This document shows positions 12,301 through 27,300 of a stretch of DNA of 64,000 bases, piece by piece. The position numbers and the translations under genes are program-made. Below the pieces are notes generated by a model. The model was not told the origin of the DNA, did no database searches, and worked only from the letters and a program-made list of their open reading frames with translations. Origin of the DNA: Phylloscopus collybita (Eukaryota > Chordata > Aves > Passeriformes > Phylloscopidae); NCBI GenBank assembly GCA_027886175.1, contig JAJNNQ010000009.1:9034501-9098500 (forward strand), read 5' to 3'. Every line of letters starts with the position of its first letter. The first letter of the stretch is position 1.

Positions 12301-15300
12301 CTTTATGGAAAGATATTTAATTTCGATAAAGGCGTGAGACTGTAACCAGTTTGCTTTTTTTTCTGCTGTTGTAGGTTGCCTTTCCCTGCGGGTGACCGGG
12401 TAACTTTTAATGGGAAGGAATGCATCTGCCAGAAATGTTCCCTGCCCCCTTCCAGCAGCACTGGCTCTTTCCCTGTACAGAACCTGCGAAGTAAGTACGA
12501 ATATTTGCTATTTTCAGTCCGTACTTCTTAGTTTAAAGAACTTCACAGGTTTAAAGAACAGAATTTTATACCAGTATATATAACTGGTATTTCTGCTGCA
12601 TAAGAGGTCTCATGAAGTAGCCGCATGTGTATAGGTGGTTTTTCAAGTAAGTCCAATATTAAAAAGAAACACAGATGGTGCCATTATAGGATTAAAAATA
12701 CCTTGAACCTCTCAAAATTTTGATTAAAATTAACTAAATTGAATTATTTGGAGAAAAACATAATACAGATGCTAATATTTTTGAGGATTTAGTCCATCTG
12801 AAATAAAAGACAATGTGAGATATACTGATTTGTAAGTGTTCCAGTCTTGCTTCAGAAAATATCAGTGGCAGGACTGTGTGGCTAAATCCTACACAGCAAG
12901 GGGTTTAATGTATGAAATGTCAGTGGGGGCATTCACCTTGTCCTCAGACTACTGTGCACCATCAGAAGAGACAAACACTACGGGAAAGAAATGTGGTCTT
13001 TTCACACCAACTTTTTGCAGTAGATCATGGAGAGGTGGTGGTGTTCTGAACTCTGTTCCTCTGCTGTTTTTCTTATAAAGTGCCACCATGCTTTAAGAGT
13101 CCACCACTACCTTTATTCAGTTAAACAGCAACAGGAATTCAATTAAACAGGAAAGACAGAAAAAATTTTAATGACTGTTACATCAAGCTGGATTCAGCAT
13201 GGCTGAGGAAGGGCTCCATGGATTGCTCAGATTTCTGCATAAGGAATCTAGCCCACTTCTGGGGGAAATCTCTCATTTTTTACTCTGTTTTCTTTTCCCC
13301 CCACATTTCTGCACAGAAGTTTTCACCCTCTCCTTTCTACAGTTCATCAGCAAAAGATGCTGTGTGAATGCTCTGTGAGATGCTCTACTGATTCCTCTTG
13401 CTAATGTCATTCTCTTTTGGGAATAGGTTGGCCCTCTCTTAGGTGCCTTCTCTTGTCACTCATTCCAGAGATGGCTCCTCCTTGGCCATCTTTGCTGTCT
13501 CCTTGTCATATGTGAAAAATACATTTGACTGTAATGGACGTTATTTACCTGGTTGAGTACTGACAGAGCAAGTTCATTTAATTATCTCTGATAGAGAATC
13601 CTTTAATGTATTTACATTCCCTTTCACTGTGGAGAGTTTTTCTTGTCATTGCACTTCCCTGGCTCTCTTGGGTCACTGCACTGAGTCTTCTCAGGGCACA
13701 CCACTTGCCTCAGAGGGAAACAGCACTGGGAACACATCTTTGTGGCAAAACCCGACCTTGGAAAATAAAAGTTTAACTTTTCCCCAAATTACATAGAGCA
13801 GTGAATGGTGTAACTCCTGACAACAGCTTTCTTGGAAAAGACCTTAAGGCTTTAAACAAGCAACTCTTGTTAGTAGTGCACAAAAACAATATGACTTCAG
13901 GCAAACTTCTTCAAGGAATGAGTAGTACATTGACCCACTGTTACACTGGGCTTGCTCCTGTCTCAGAACTGTCTGATGTGTACCACGTGTGCTGTTCAGC
14001 AGCCCATTTATCTCAGCAGTGCTTTCAGAACATCTCCTGGGAACTCACTGAGCTCCCAACATCACCGCCCCCTCTGACAACTCCTTCTGTTTTCATCCTC
14101 CCCTTTGCTTCTAACCTCCTTCATGCATTCCATTTGGAAGAAATGAAGAATGTAAAATACTTGCTTTCTGCCTGAGTCCTTGTATTTTTTATTATATAAG
14201 TACCTACCTCTCTGTTTTGTTTTATAACACAGTAGCTCTGAAAACCTCGTGTGGCAGTGTTGATTTTGAGAGAGAACTCAAGGAAGAATATCAACATGTA
14301 GCAGCAAATTGATGTGTTCTGCAGAGTTATTGCTTGAAATTAGTTGAGTCACCAAAGGATGCTGCATCCAAGATGGAAAGACAAGGACACTGCATCAGTA
14401 GGCACTGTTGGCATAGCAACCATAATATTTGTTTGTAATTATCTGGCATTTTACAGAGAAAACAGCAGTTGGGAATAAAAAAAAAGTAGCTCACAAAATG
14501 CTGCACTTCTGCCCACCCAAGCTTAAACCAGATGAAAGGTGAATGACATCTGAGCACATGATGTTGTATTCAGTTTGTGAAATAAACCCTCAAGCAGTGA
14601 GATTAAATTAGATTTCCAGATGAATCTCCAGTGCAGGGGAGATCACAAACAAATTTCTGATTGCAGTTAAACAATAGATACTGTAGAATACTACAGGGAC
14701 TAAAACCAGGCACGGACCCAAATGTTCTTTTTTATTAGCAAAGCTCAAATGTTCTGATATGTAGTGCACATGCTTTTGTGCTAGGCTTGTTTCCACATAT
14801 TGGTGCTCTGGAGGGTAACATTAGAGACACATTATTGTTCTCTCAATACATTCCAAATCCACCAAAGGAAAATACAAACTGTGCTTTATCATTGTGTGCT
14901 CAGAAATGAAACATTTACAGTTTCACTTACCCTGTCTCATTAGGGTCATGTAACCAACTAAATACAGTCTTAAATCAGAAAATTTTAAAGAGGCCTGTTT
15001 AATTGCTTTAATGAGATCCTAGGTTGAGAGTTCTTTCTTAATGACTAGATAAATCTTTCTAATGCTTTTGCATAGATTTCTCTTCCATGTAAGACATCAT
15101 TGTGGGGTTTTTTCTCTCCTGGCATTTCTGAATGATTAAGTATCTTTCAAGTATTGTCTTTTCTCTAGAAAATTGTGAGTATACCTGAAGAATTCCTAAA
15201 AATGCTATGTATTTTTCCACATGAGATGGAAGATATTTTATGGAGGATTAGAAGGATTACTGAGATATTGGTACTAGAATCAGTTTCACTGGCATTTATC

Positions 15301-18300
15301 CCCTTTTTTCCTCATATTCTGACTATTTTGACGTTTAGTAAGAAAATCATACATAGGCAGGAAATCTGTAGACTGAAGCCTGAATGAGAGAAGGAATTTG
15401 TAGGATATTAGAGGGTTCATCTGGTATACAGAAAACCAAATCCTAATCCCATGTCTATGTAACATCTCTAAAGAGGGCACTCACTGGTGGACTGTTCATG
15501 TGGAAACAGAGTGTAGATTTGGCTTTTACTAGCTTAGTCAAAATCTTCCATTGTTTAAAAAAAAAAGGCAACTAAACTCCCAGACAGTCTTGTTCTCAGT
15601 TACTCTTTCTGGGGAGTATAGCTAGTTCACCTACAGCCTGTTCAAACCACATAGACTAACCTGTGTTACTCAGTTATCACATTTTACATGTATTTTTTGT
15701 TATCTCCTCTTGGAGATATATATAAGTGGATTTTTACAGAGAATAAATACTTAGATATCCATCACTTTCACATATTTAAATGTCACTAATTCCTCTTAAG
15801 TATTGGTGTGTTTTTACTGGTTACAGGAAATTTCATACCAGAATTTCAGCTTGGATTTTTTTCATGGTTGCAAAAAGAATTTTGAAGTAGAGCTTGCATA
15901 TCCAAAGGCAAAGGCTAACATGAAGAATCAGTTATTTGTCTTACTCTTTGTCTTTTTTATTTCTTTTATCAAGCTGATTTGCCATGCTTGGAAAATTTAA
16001 TCAGGAAAACTTTGTATTTTTTAAACACAGTTTAAATTAATTAAAATAAAGCCTAAGTCAGTAGGAAACCGAAGTCATCACCTTTTTTCTTTGAATGATG
16101 CATTCTCTTAGCAATGTCAGAGCTTCCAAAGGGCAGCAACTCTTGCCATCCATCAGTGAGCAGTGGAGTGAGCTGTGGAGCCCTCATGAGCTGTTACTGG
16201 GACCCTGATGGATCCTGGTGCTGCCTTAACCAACTGCTGCATGACTACCTAAGAATATGATTCACTCATTTGGGTTTTTCTCTTGCAGACTGTGGGGGTT
16301 GTGGTTCAGAGATAAAAAATGGTCAGTCCTTGGTCGCCTTGGACAAACACTGGCATTTGGGCTGTTTTAAGTGCAATACATGTGGCAAGCTACTGAATGC
16401 AGAGTATATCAGCAAGTAAGTAGAGGAGTATTTTCACCTCTTTTCAGCATTCTTTTAATGCCAAATAATTAATTTATCATTGCATATCCTTTATTTTTTT
16501 TTAACATATATGTTCGGAGATATATAAGGTATTAGAGATTATTGTCTAAATTGTTATCTGAATTGTATTTTAAAAACTGAAATGGAGAAAAGTAGAAGGC
16601 AAATTTTTGCATTTACCTGGAATGGGGCTTGACAAAGCAGCTATGCTACAGAGAGGCAGCAGGTGGAATATGTTTCCAAGACCCAAATGTATGCCCTTAG
16701 TTACCTATGGTTTTGCTCTCTGTGATGTTGTAATGTAAACAAGCAGGTACTGTTCTTTCTGTATGTATTACATAAGAAGAAATCTTAGCCAGAAATTCAT
16801 TAAGGATGTACATACCGTACTTTTGTGCTGGTCCAGACCCTCATGTTGTGAGATTTAGACTGAATGTGATGACAGCACTGAGAAACAGCACCAAGTATGC
16901 ACACAGACCACGCCCTTTGTCAACACTTTCATCAGGCCAGTGACATGCAGGTCTCTCACTGGCCAACATTTAATTTCACAGCTTGCACTGGAGAGCAATA
17001 TTTATTAAAAGGGTGTTCCTAAATAAGGGTTTGCATTGTCTCAATGTTGTGCTGTCTGCCATTTTTTAGTGCAGTGGTTTTTTTTAGCTTGTTATTTAAT
17101 ATAATCCCCCCTAAATTGTAAGACATAATTATTACAAAATCTTCTTTCTAAAAAGGCTAAATGCCAAACAAAGTAACTCAGGAGAAGAAACATCCTGCCT
17201 TTAATTAACTCAATTATTTATTGTGATAACTTATATGTTAGTCTCTAAGAAATCCAAATTCCATGCTACATAATTAATTTCTATGTTTCTCCAGAGAAAT
17301 GTCTGATAAAATTATGCCTCTGCTAAGAAATCTGTCCCATAATAAATCATGGGCTACTTTAGTATAACAAACAAAATATGTTTAACGATGTTTAACTTGA
17401 ACTTTGAAACAGAAGAAGAATCTCCAGTTTCTTCTTAGAGCAATTTGTTTTCATTCATCAGTTTAATGGTCTACATGCACAACTTAGTAAAATTGTAAAA
17501 TGTAAAATTAACAGGTTCTTTTCAGGGCAGTAGTCCAAATGTTCTGGTCTTGACACTTTAAAATAATAGCTGAGACTCCAGGTTTTTTTCTTCGTATCTC
17601 CAAATTGTATCTTAACTCACTGGTGGTGGTGAAGTAGTTGGTCACATCATGCATGAACACACTGCTGCTCAGGCTGAATTCTTGTAGTTATTGCTGGCTT
17701 CTGTGGAGCACATTCCCAAGATGTTTGATCCATGACTGTCTTTAAGCAAATCCAGTCAAGAGTGCCAGTAGATTTAAATGTTTATCAAAACTTGGTTTGC
17801 AGACAAGAATTTTGAGAAATTACTCTCTGCAGTCTCAGCTAAAGGATTAGGTAATACATATATCGGATGATACATCAGTTGTAGGAATTAGATAAGAGGG
17901 GAAGAGTAATATGTAGAAATAACTATCTTTTCCACGGAGGGGGAAACATGTGAAAGAAATTAATGGGTAAAGTGGTTAAACAGGTGATGTGAAGGTCTCA
18001 GAGACTGAGTGTTGTTACAAAGCTGATGGCTGAGTTTAGCAACAGAGGAGAAAAGTGGTCCAAAATAGTTGTTCGTTACTGTTCAGCTTTTTACGGTATT
18101 AATAACTACAAGATACCTGGGGGGCAGGAAGGCCTGTAAATACCTTATGAAGTGTTGAAACATTGACAGATTTTAGATGCATAATCTCCCAGTAAATTGT
18201 AAGCTTACATAAAGGAGCATCTGTACAGCCTGTTGTTCTTCCCTAGGGATGGGGTTCCGTACTGTGAAACGGACTATCACGCCAAGTTTGGGATCAGGTG

Positions 18301-21300
18301 TGACAACTGTGAAAAGTACATCACAGGAAGAGTGCTCGAGGTAAGGAGAGCCTGTCATTCAAGCACATCTCAAAGTGTACAAAAAGAGTCCTATGCTCAC
18401 AAATGTGTTAATTTGACAACTTAATGTTACTTTTAGTAAATACCAGGACCTTCTTCTGTAATTGTGTTTTTTTGTTTCTTCTGTTAATGATTTGGAAATA
18501 ACACAAACTCCTTAAGTGGATATTTATGGTACTGGAGAATGTTCAGGCAGCAGAAGTAATAAATGAATGTGTTATCAGGCACATTTTAAAACTTCCATTA
18601 AATTCATTTGTAACTTCTGGTTTTTGTGTCTCTTTTATGTTCCCCAAAGATAGGATGAAACTCTTGAAAAGTAAAATGAATTATTTGAATTATGTTTTTG
18701 TACCCAGAAATGAACTGTGCAGCAGAGATTTTTTTTTTGCACTTACTAAGAAGCAGGAGGTTACTTAGTGTAGGTGTATGTTTATACATAATGCAAAAAT
18801 TTCCATATAACTGACCCAGTGTCACAAAATGAATATATTCCTTTGATATGAATAAAGTTTATCCTTGGATCTAAGTGTATTGTTACCCTGTCATCGATGA
18901 TCTATATTTTCTTTCTGCTTTTCCCTGTGAAGTTCAAGCAGTACTGAGTCAGGAATAGTTGCTCAGTTCACTCTTTTCATCAGCTAAGAAAGCCTGGAGA
19001 AGTCCCAAAGGGCTTCTACCAGAGAAAGATCTGCTTGGAGTCACACAAAGACTTATTTATCCAAGTGGTGGACCATTATAGCTCATTAGGAACTGATGAG
19101 CAAGTATCCGTACTAGGATGGGAATCTGTATTGGATGGGATGATATGGTGTTAACATGGCATGAGAGACTTTTCCATTAACAAATGTTTTTACAGACCTC
19201 TCCAAAAGAGATTTCTAAAAGGAAATTTGAAAGAGTATTAAGACAGTTTTCTAACTTTTTTGCACACAGTTGTCTCAACTGGAAGAGGCAAAACAAAAGA
19301 AAACATCTTAAAACATTCAAAAATGTAAAAGGTGACCAGTGGAAGCTCTTGCGTGTTTTCAGAGGTGTCAGCCATTGAGACTGAGTGAAAGGGAATAAAA
19401 GGAGGTGAAATATGAAAGTGAAAGTAATTCAGAGAGGTGAAGGCAGAGAGAAGAATTAAAGCTGTAGCAAATTTGGAATGCACTTACTCAGAGCAGTTTA
19501 CAAGGAGTGATTAATACTGAGATAGGAGAATAGAAGCTCCAGTTTCTGTACTGACTCTTGGCTTCACAATATTGTGTTTTTCTGTCCTGGTTCTTGCCTT
19601 GAGGTATGTGCAAGAATGCTCTTTTTATGTGGTAATACTTTACCTGCAGTATGGTTAAACAATAGCATGTGGTGTGATGTGATTAAGAACTGGGTCCTTA
19701 CTGTCTCTATGGGTAATAAAAGAAAAAAAAAAGTCTTAAAGATCTGCATAGTAACAGTACCAAGTGTGATTTGTGGAACCTGGGAGCACCTGACTGTGGT
19801 TGATTCTTCTGACTGCTGCTGAGCGTGTACTGAATAGGAAGACAGTTCCTTGTTTTTATTGTAGATGGGCCAGTAACAAACTTGGGAAAAGCTAATTTTT
19901 GAAAGCTACTGTAGGAATTCTACCATGACAGATTACATATGATGGTTTTGGTCAGAGTGTGTGTGTGCCCTTCTGCTCTCCATTCTCTGGTGTTGCTCTA
20001 AGGACAGCTCTGTAGCACTGATTCTCATCTTGCTTTGGTACTGGCTCAGGCTGGGAGCTACTTTCATTGGTCTTTGGAATTTAACTGTATAAAAAGTACT
20101 GATGCAAGATTCTGAAGCCTTTAAAAAAATAGGTGAGGAGAAAGGACTTTCACCACCTGTAAAAGCACAGATAGTATCATTGTGAAACAGAAGACATAGG
20201 TTGAAGTTAGGATGGAGCAGGAAATGGATTTGAATGGTTACAATGACATTTAATGTCTGAACTCTTGTTGGAACAACCTGGACATTTTTATGATCTGTAA
20301 ACATTTTTCTATAGAATTGTACAAAACAGCTTGTTAGTTTGTGTGCAGCAAAGGTTCTGAAGCTTAAACATGGGTGCATGTCACATGTCCTAGCATTCTG
20401 CTGTCACAGTAAGTCCTGTTCCTCATGGCATCTCACAAGATGTCAGCTCTCATCCCCTCTGTTTTTCCATGACATATCTCAAGAGCTTTCTTTACATTCC
20501 CACTGCCTGTTTCCAAGCAGTGACTCACACTGTGAGCCTTCCTCCATGGTGATCAGCCCAGATTTCCATGAGACTTTGTGGCTGTGTAAGGGATCACTTA
20601 AACAGCCATTGAGTTTCAGTGTGGACCGTGGAGAGCAGCTGGCTGAGGAGGTGATGCACACACCTCATTTCAGTGGGAAGCCAAACAAAAAGTCATGGCC
20701 TGAGCAAACAGCTTTGGAAGGACGCAGAGACTGTGTCCGTAGCTAATGTGGTTAAGGCATTTGTTGTTTGTGTGCAGCAGATGGACTTGTTCAAAAGGCT
20801 TGGGACTGGGGCTGATCTTTTCTCTCTCTAGTCTTGCTGTTGAACTCGATGTCTATTTGTCGCTAGCAGGCTAATTGTTATGTTTGTGTATCTTCTGGTC
20901 AGGAGGACAGAAAAAATACAGGGTAGTCATGCCTGTTCTTTTGTTGTAGGACATGTTATTTGTGGAATTGTCTGGAATACTGGCACGTTTTCCTAAACAT
21001 CAGTATTTTTTTTTACCATCTTGAATACTATCTGGAGAAACACAGAAATAATAGAGCAAATTGCTCCTAAAGTGGGGGGAAATCTTGACAGCAATACTTA
21101 TTAAGCAGAGGAATACTCTCCCAAGGGAGCTGCTGGAAACTATCACTTAGAAAGTCTTATAACAAGATTGGACAAGGCACTGGAAAAATCTATGTTAGGG
21201 AGCAGTCCTGCAATGACAAAGGGAGGGACTATATGACCTAATAGGATTTTTTCCATCTCTGATTTCTGTGATAATGTTGGGAGGACAGCTGCTTCCACAA

Positions 21301-24300
21301 TTATTCTATGCCCAGATTTTATAATATTGTCTCCCTTTCCAACACTTGTTCATTTTAAGTGTTTATTCAGCAGAAAGGAAGGGAGAGTCAACTAGTGTGA
21401 GTTACTGATAAGTTACAAAAATATGGCTGTTTTTGTAGGTTGTCAGCCAAATGCAATGATGATTTAGTTACCTAAATTCTTCTCTCAGCCCATCTTCTGA
21501 GGGCCAGATTCATTCTGTGTAGTAAATGAGCTTAAACACAGGATAGCTTTGTTTATAATTCCTTTCTAGTTTCTTTCTTCCCCTCCTTCCAGTCCACCTT
21601 GGCTTGCTTCCACCCACTCTCCCAGGGAACTTGTACTGTAAAAGCTATAAAAGGGGCTGAGCAGTTCATTTATGGAGATGATATATTTTACTGCTTTGAA
21701 AAGCAATGATTTTGCTGTGGGTTTGTTTGTTTTGGTTTGGGGTTTTTTGTGGGTTTTTTGTTTGTTTTGTTTTGTTTGTTTGTGTGTTTTTTGTTTTTAT
21801 TTTAAACTTACTTACCAGTTCATCTATGGGCAAGATTTGCTTCGTTTGTGATGCATACAGAACACTTTTAAATGCAAATCAGTCCTGTCCTAGAAGTTGT
21901 GTTGTTTTATCCCTGACTCTATATATTGATAAACCTGCCAGCTTAAGTGAGAAGCAAGAAGTCACTGGAGTTTACTTTTGTAGTTTGACTTAAAATGTGT
22001 TGTGCCTGAAAAGCTCTAGGGAGAGAAAGGGTTTACTTCAGTGCTTATGCTGCATCTCTGCTGCCAATCTTGCAATAGTTATGATCATGCAATAACACAC
22101 ATTTTAAAATAACAAGCCATTGATTTTTATGACCAGCCATTTCCCTTTTGTCGTGTTGCAATCTATTTCTCTGCACTTAGCCTTAAAACAATTTTTCTCC
22201 TTTTTTCTACTACAAGCAGTAATTTGTTAAAATTTCAAGTTGTGTTTGAAATAACGAGCATATCCTAAAATAAAAATAATTGTCTTTTTCTTTTTTTAAA
22301 ATATACAATATTTCTTATGATAATTCAGAGCCTGCTTTAAACCCCTTTCAGTCAATAAAACACTTTCCATTTGTTTCCTCATTTTTAATCAGTCTTTTAG
22401 CTGGGGGAGGCAGAGATGTGTTGTCTGTCTCCCGGTCCTTCCCACACAGCAGGTTGTGTAAAAGGTTTGGAAAGCTGTTGAGGTGCATGACAAAGCTGTG
22501 TGACAGCCAGTGACTCCTCCTTGTCCTCTCTGGGAGGTGTTCCTGGGTTTCCTTAACATCTGATACTTAGAAATATCATCTTAGTTCCAGCATCTCTCTA
22601 TTTAAAGTGGTCCACATTAAAATAGTTAAAAATGCTTTGGATAAGATTGATTTTTAGCTTTTTAAAGTGTTGTCCCCTTCATCTGATGATCTCCAAGGAG
22701 AATTTACAGAGACTAGTCTTAGTTCCTCTCAACCTTTATTTTGCAAAACTGAGTGAACCCAATTCTCAGCTCGTAAAGTCAGCTCCAGGCTTTTCTTGTG
22801 ATGCTGGTGGATCTTCTCACTGTGGGTGACAAGAACCACCTTCTCTCAGCATGGATGAACACTGTACTCCAGACAACTCCTCACCACTACCTTGTGCAGT
22901 GATAGTAACCCCTTCCACCATTTCTAAAGGAAGTACTTTCCTGGTATATCCCTCACTGATGTGATTTTTTTTCTGTGAGTTCTTTAACATTGACAGCCTA
23001 TAGTGAGATATTACTTTGAGGGGAGGGGTTTGTTTCAGCTGGTGGTTTCTTACATTGTTAGAGGAAGCCTCCATATCCAAAGATAACCTTCTGGGGATGT
23101 TTTAATGGCAAACACAATATAGGCTGTGAGGGGGTGATGTTTGCTTGGATAGGCAACTGCATCCCACCCAAGACACCATCGGTGGCCAAAGTACCCCTCA
23201 GGGTACTCCATTTTATAAATACTCCATATTTATATACATTATTTATGTATGAATATATAAAATACTCCATTTTATTTACAATTGTCCCATGATTCACAGC
23301 TAAATGACTGTGGTGTAAGTGTGGGTTACAAGTGCTGTTGAAAATCACTTACAGCAGTTGGAACCATCTTTATGTTTAGTATCTGACATCCTGACACGGC
23401 AGAAGGGCACTCAGTTTATGTGGAGGAGGAAGGGGTTAGCATTTTGCTAGTTTACATGTATGTGTAAATGTCTAGAAAAACATAATCAATATATGTTTTT
23501 AAAATCTATTAATCACAACCATATGTTATTTTGAAATAAGGGAATGAATGCAGTAGTCACTAGGCAGGAATTAGACTAGAAATGTCAATAATTTATATGT
23601 CAATTAAATGTCACTTATACCTCAGTGACTTATTAATAAAAACATGAATATTATTTTTCGTAGTTTGTGTTTTGCATTGCCCTAGGGTTGAGCTGATTTT
23701 GTTTGCAGCCATATCCACTTTGTAAATCGATTGCCTTTCCCTTTGCAAGAGTCTCAGTACAGCAGAGAGACGATACTAATTCTCTACAGCAGGGAGTACA
23801 AATTTCTGCCTGCAGCGTGGAAGAATGGTTCATTCTGCAATGTCTGTTACCCTGCTGTTTCATTAATAACAGGACCTACTGATGTGTGAAAGGTGCTTGA
23901 GCAGCTTATTCTATAGCATTAATAGTGAAACATGCAATAGCGGCGGCTCCGTCGGTACGAGCAAAGGGCTCCCTGTGCATGGGCAGCCTCGGGAGGGCTG
24001 GCAGAGCAGCAAAAGGATCCAAGTGTCAGTGCCACCTTCATTAGAAGCTGCTCCCTGCACCAGTTTCCTCCCTTCAACACAGAAGAAAGAAAACTGTTGG
24101 AAGGACACATCTAAATAAATCAGCATTAGCTTTTGCAAAAGGAGACCATCTAAGGTAGGAAATGTTAACTAGCCCTTTGAATGCATAATGTTTGCTGAGA
24201 TGCAAGGCAGTTTGCAGCTTGGGAATGGTCTCTGGTTTGGTGCCACTTGCATTTATCTGGGGCTGCTGGCTTGCAAAGGCAGGCTGATCATCAGTGCATT

Positions 24301-27300
24301 GTATCTGAATTTGGCTGGGAAAGTGTTGACAGCTGACCTAGACTTTCTGCTTTAAAATAGGCATCATTAAAGCAAATAAAGGCATCAGCAAGCAAATAAA
24401 TAACAGGGTTTTTTCCTTATCTTTTAGGTTTTTCTGTAGCCCAGTTATATTGCTCTCAATTAAATCACCTCATCTTTCTTCCACTTTCAGCCTTTCCCTT
24501 TTTAGCTACCTCTTCTCTCCAGAAATACAGAGCTTCACTTAGCTCTGTAATAAAATAATATTTATTATCTGAACTGCTAAAAACTCACAAATTGTTAATG
24601 TGTCAGGAGAAAACTATACATTAAACCAAACTCTTTGCATAGCTTTTATGCTGTAAATAATTTCTTGGGTTTATTGAAGAGCGCTGAGTACCGTTTGATG
24701 ATAGTGTATAACTTACATTTTTACCAGAGTAAGGGGTTCTGCAAACTGTTTCTGAATAATATCGAAGAGTTTAGGACTTGAGGGGAACTGGTTGATAGAG
24801 AAGAAGTAATGGCTGTTGCAAGTTTTGTGAGGGTTTTTTATTTATTTTTCTCAGCTGCTTACTTGCTTTTCTGTTGAGAATTCCTCCCACATGTATGAGG
24901 AAAGTCCTCAGTAGTGCTGCTGAGCATTTGTGCCTGTGTGGGTTTGTGTGTGTTAGTTTTAGTGCATAGTTTGGTTTTTGAGCCTGGCAGACTTGTGGTG
25001 TCCATTGCTTTTCCTCACGCAAAAATCTAGTACCAGTTAACTGTCTTAAATTATCTGAATTGCCTGACTGAAGGATCAAAGGAGTGATTCCAGTAGTCAC
25101 CCTGATACCTCCTGAGCCTCAGACCCCAGCAGCACACAGTGTGCCAGCTACCCTGCCTCTCTGAGCCGTGTGTTGCTGTGGTGATGCATTGGTATCCAGT
25201 GCTATTTGCCAGCATTTGGGTGTTCTTAAAATGTGAAACGTTGCACCTCATGGGTATCTTCAGTCCCTCATCCAATTATTCTTTCATTCCTGGTGGTTCT
25301 CTGACTCACATCAGGGGAATGCTGCTGTTGCACAGCTCTGCAAAGCCCTGGACCTCCCTTGACCCAGTCAGCAGCAGAAGCCCCTGCCTGCAGCTCTGTC
25401 CCGTAACCATGGCAGTGGTGCAGCAGTAAGTGCACTCAGTGACAGTTGCCTTTGTTGGTAAAGTATCTCCAGGATGCTCTGGCTCACGTGAAAACAGTTC
25501 ATCATGTCTGCTAACAGAAGGAGAGCAGCCTGTGACTCGTTTCTTGTAGCTTTAAGATTTTTTCCTCCTACTAAACTTCAGCTTTTTTTGTACTTTTTCA
25601 AATTTCTTCCCTCTCCAAAGTAAGAACTTCTCAATGGTACATTGTACTGGAAATATGTAGATTAGGTCTGAAAATCCTAACTTTCAGGAAGGATTATTAA
25701 TGTCGGTTCTGCATGTGACAGCAGCATTTCCACTCCCAGGTAAATCTAGTGATCCAGAATAGCAGTTCTTATTCAGGCACAGAATGAGAGACAGCTTCTG
25801 TTCTTAGATGGTTACAGCCCAGATCATCACGTTCAGCTTGAAAAGAGCTGTGCTAGCTTCCTCTGATAAATCAGGCTGTTTCTCCAGGGCTGCTCAGTGT
25901 TGGTTGAGTTTCATTCTTCCCATCTGAAATGGGTGTGCTAAATACACAGCTGCAAAGTTGAAGATTAGGGGAATGTGTCTGCAAGTCATCTTTCTCCTTC
26001 TTCACTCCCTCTCTCCTATCAAGAGCTGGCATAAGTGAGAACCAGCTGCAGCTTTTCTTGGCCCCTAGGTGGGTTTTAGGGAGTGGGAAAGGAAAGTGGA
26101 AAAGAAATAAAGGAGATTTGTTGAGCAGATGGAAAACAGAAGCCTCTTCCAGTCTCAGTGGGTGGCAAGAAAAATTGCAAAGCTGAGAAGAAAAAGACAA
26201 AAGAGGCAGATCACTCACTCCATAACAGAAAAAACTGAGTGCAAAATCAGTGGTTTTGGGTATGACAGACATTTTGACTTACAAGAACATTTACCAAATT
26301 CTGTAGAAAAAAAATGCACTGTTGTCCTTTTCCAGATTTTACCTGATTGTGGCAGGGCTGAATTTTGCTCCTAAGCCAAAACTTGTTTGCAGATGTCACA
26401 CAATGAGATTACAGTTGTAATAGTGCTATTTTTCCTTCTATTGCTTTTTCTCAATTATCCCCCTTATGGTTTTTTAATTACTTTTATTTTTTCCCACAAC
26501 CATTAGAAACTTCTCCTTCTCAGAGTCCAGCATTATAGTAAGTTGTTACCATTCTGAGATAAATGTTCCAGTTGGTATGTTTGATCTGCACCTTATACCT
26601 GGAAGAATAAGGACTGTGTGGGAAGCAATTAAAATGACTCAAATGGGGGTGAGAATTCTCAAGGCTCTGCAAAGCACAGCAGGATGAGCCAGAACCCAGA
26701 CAACGTGAAATAACTGTACATGTGAGATTGCTAAAGCTGTAGGTAATGCTGCAGGTGTGTGTTGAGAACATTTCATGTGACTGTTTCTTGGCATCCAGTA
26801 GGATGATAAATGAATCCAGTAGGGAGAAGATGAGGAGAATGATTGATGCAAACCATTACACTGCATTTACAGTGGTGTAAATCCTGATGAAAATGGTTCA
26901 TTTGCCCTGGCACGCTGTTGAAGTGAGTCAGTGGTGAGTCAGGTCCACTGTGACTAAGAGAATTAGGAAGAGATTTTCTCCACAGAATTCTGTCTTTGAC
27001 TTCTGGCTCTCACACTTTTTTCTCCTCAGCACTGTTGTATGACAGAAACAATAGATATTTTGCCAAATACCTCTGCCTTGACAATGTTGTCTGTCCCTTC
27101 AAACCCAGTGGATGATATGACAGCTGTTTACTAACTTAGCCATTACTGTATACAACTATTACTGAGTAGTTCTTTGAGTCCTTCTGTTGCATATGCAAGA
27201 CTCTGGCTGTGCTAGAAATATGAGTGGAGATTCTATGTGATTCCACTTAAAGCTGGTGACTGAGCAGAGTGTTCTGTTCCAAGCACAAAGGTTATTTTCT

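Larger units (their letters stand above)
3384..12374 (+). other. ABLIM2: Intron within LIM2 (about 9.0 kb)
   Basis: This second-largest intron interrupts LIM2 between its sixth and seventh zinc ligands. It holds a 147-bp direct duplication (4206-4352 and 4881-5027), a minus-strand CR1 remnant (about 7800-8275) with a perfect hairpin next to it (8316-8339), a short plus-strand CR1 3' end (about 10585-10645) and a 17-bp perfect hairpin (10849-10887). The rest is AT-rich sequence in which I recognise nothing. Confidence 0.85.

Noticed and set aside
13801..14175. Plus-strand open frame of 124 codons in the LIM2-LIM3 intron
   Set aside because: No domain is recognised and nothing suggests an exon of ABLIM2 or a retrocopy.
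19933..20379. Minus-strand open frame of 148 codons
   Set aside because: Low similarity to any family I know, overlapped by other open frames on the opposite strand, and set inside the large intron. Treated as chance.
22201..22300. T-rich stretch before 22300 as a possible exon acceptor
   Set aside because: The downstream frame has no ABLIM2 similarity and no phase-compatible donor.
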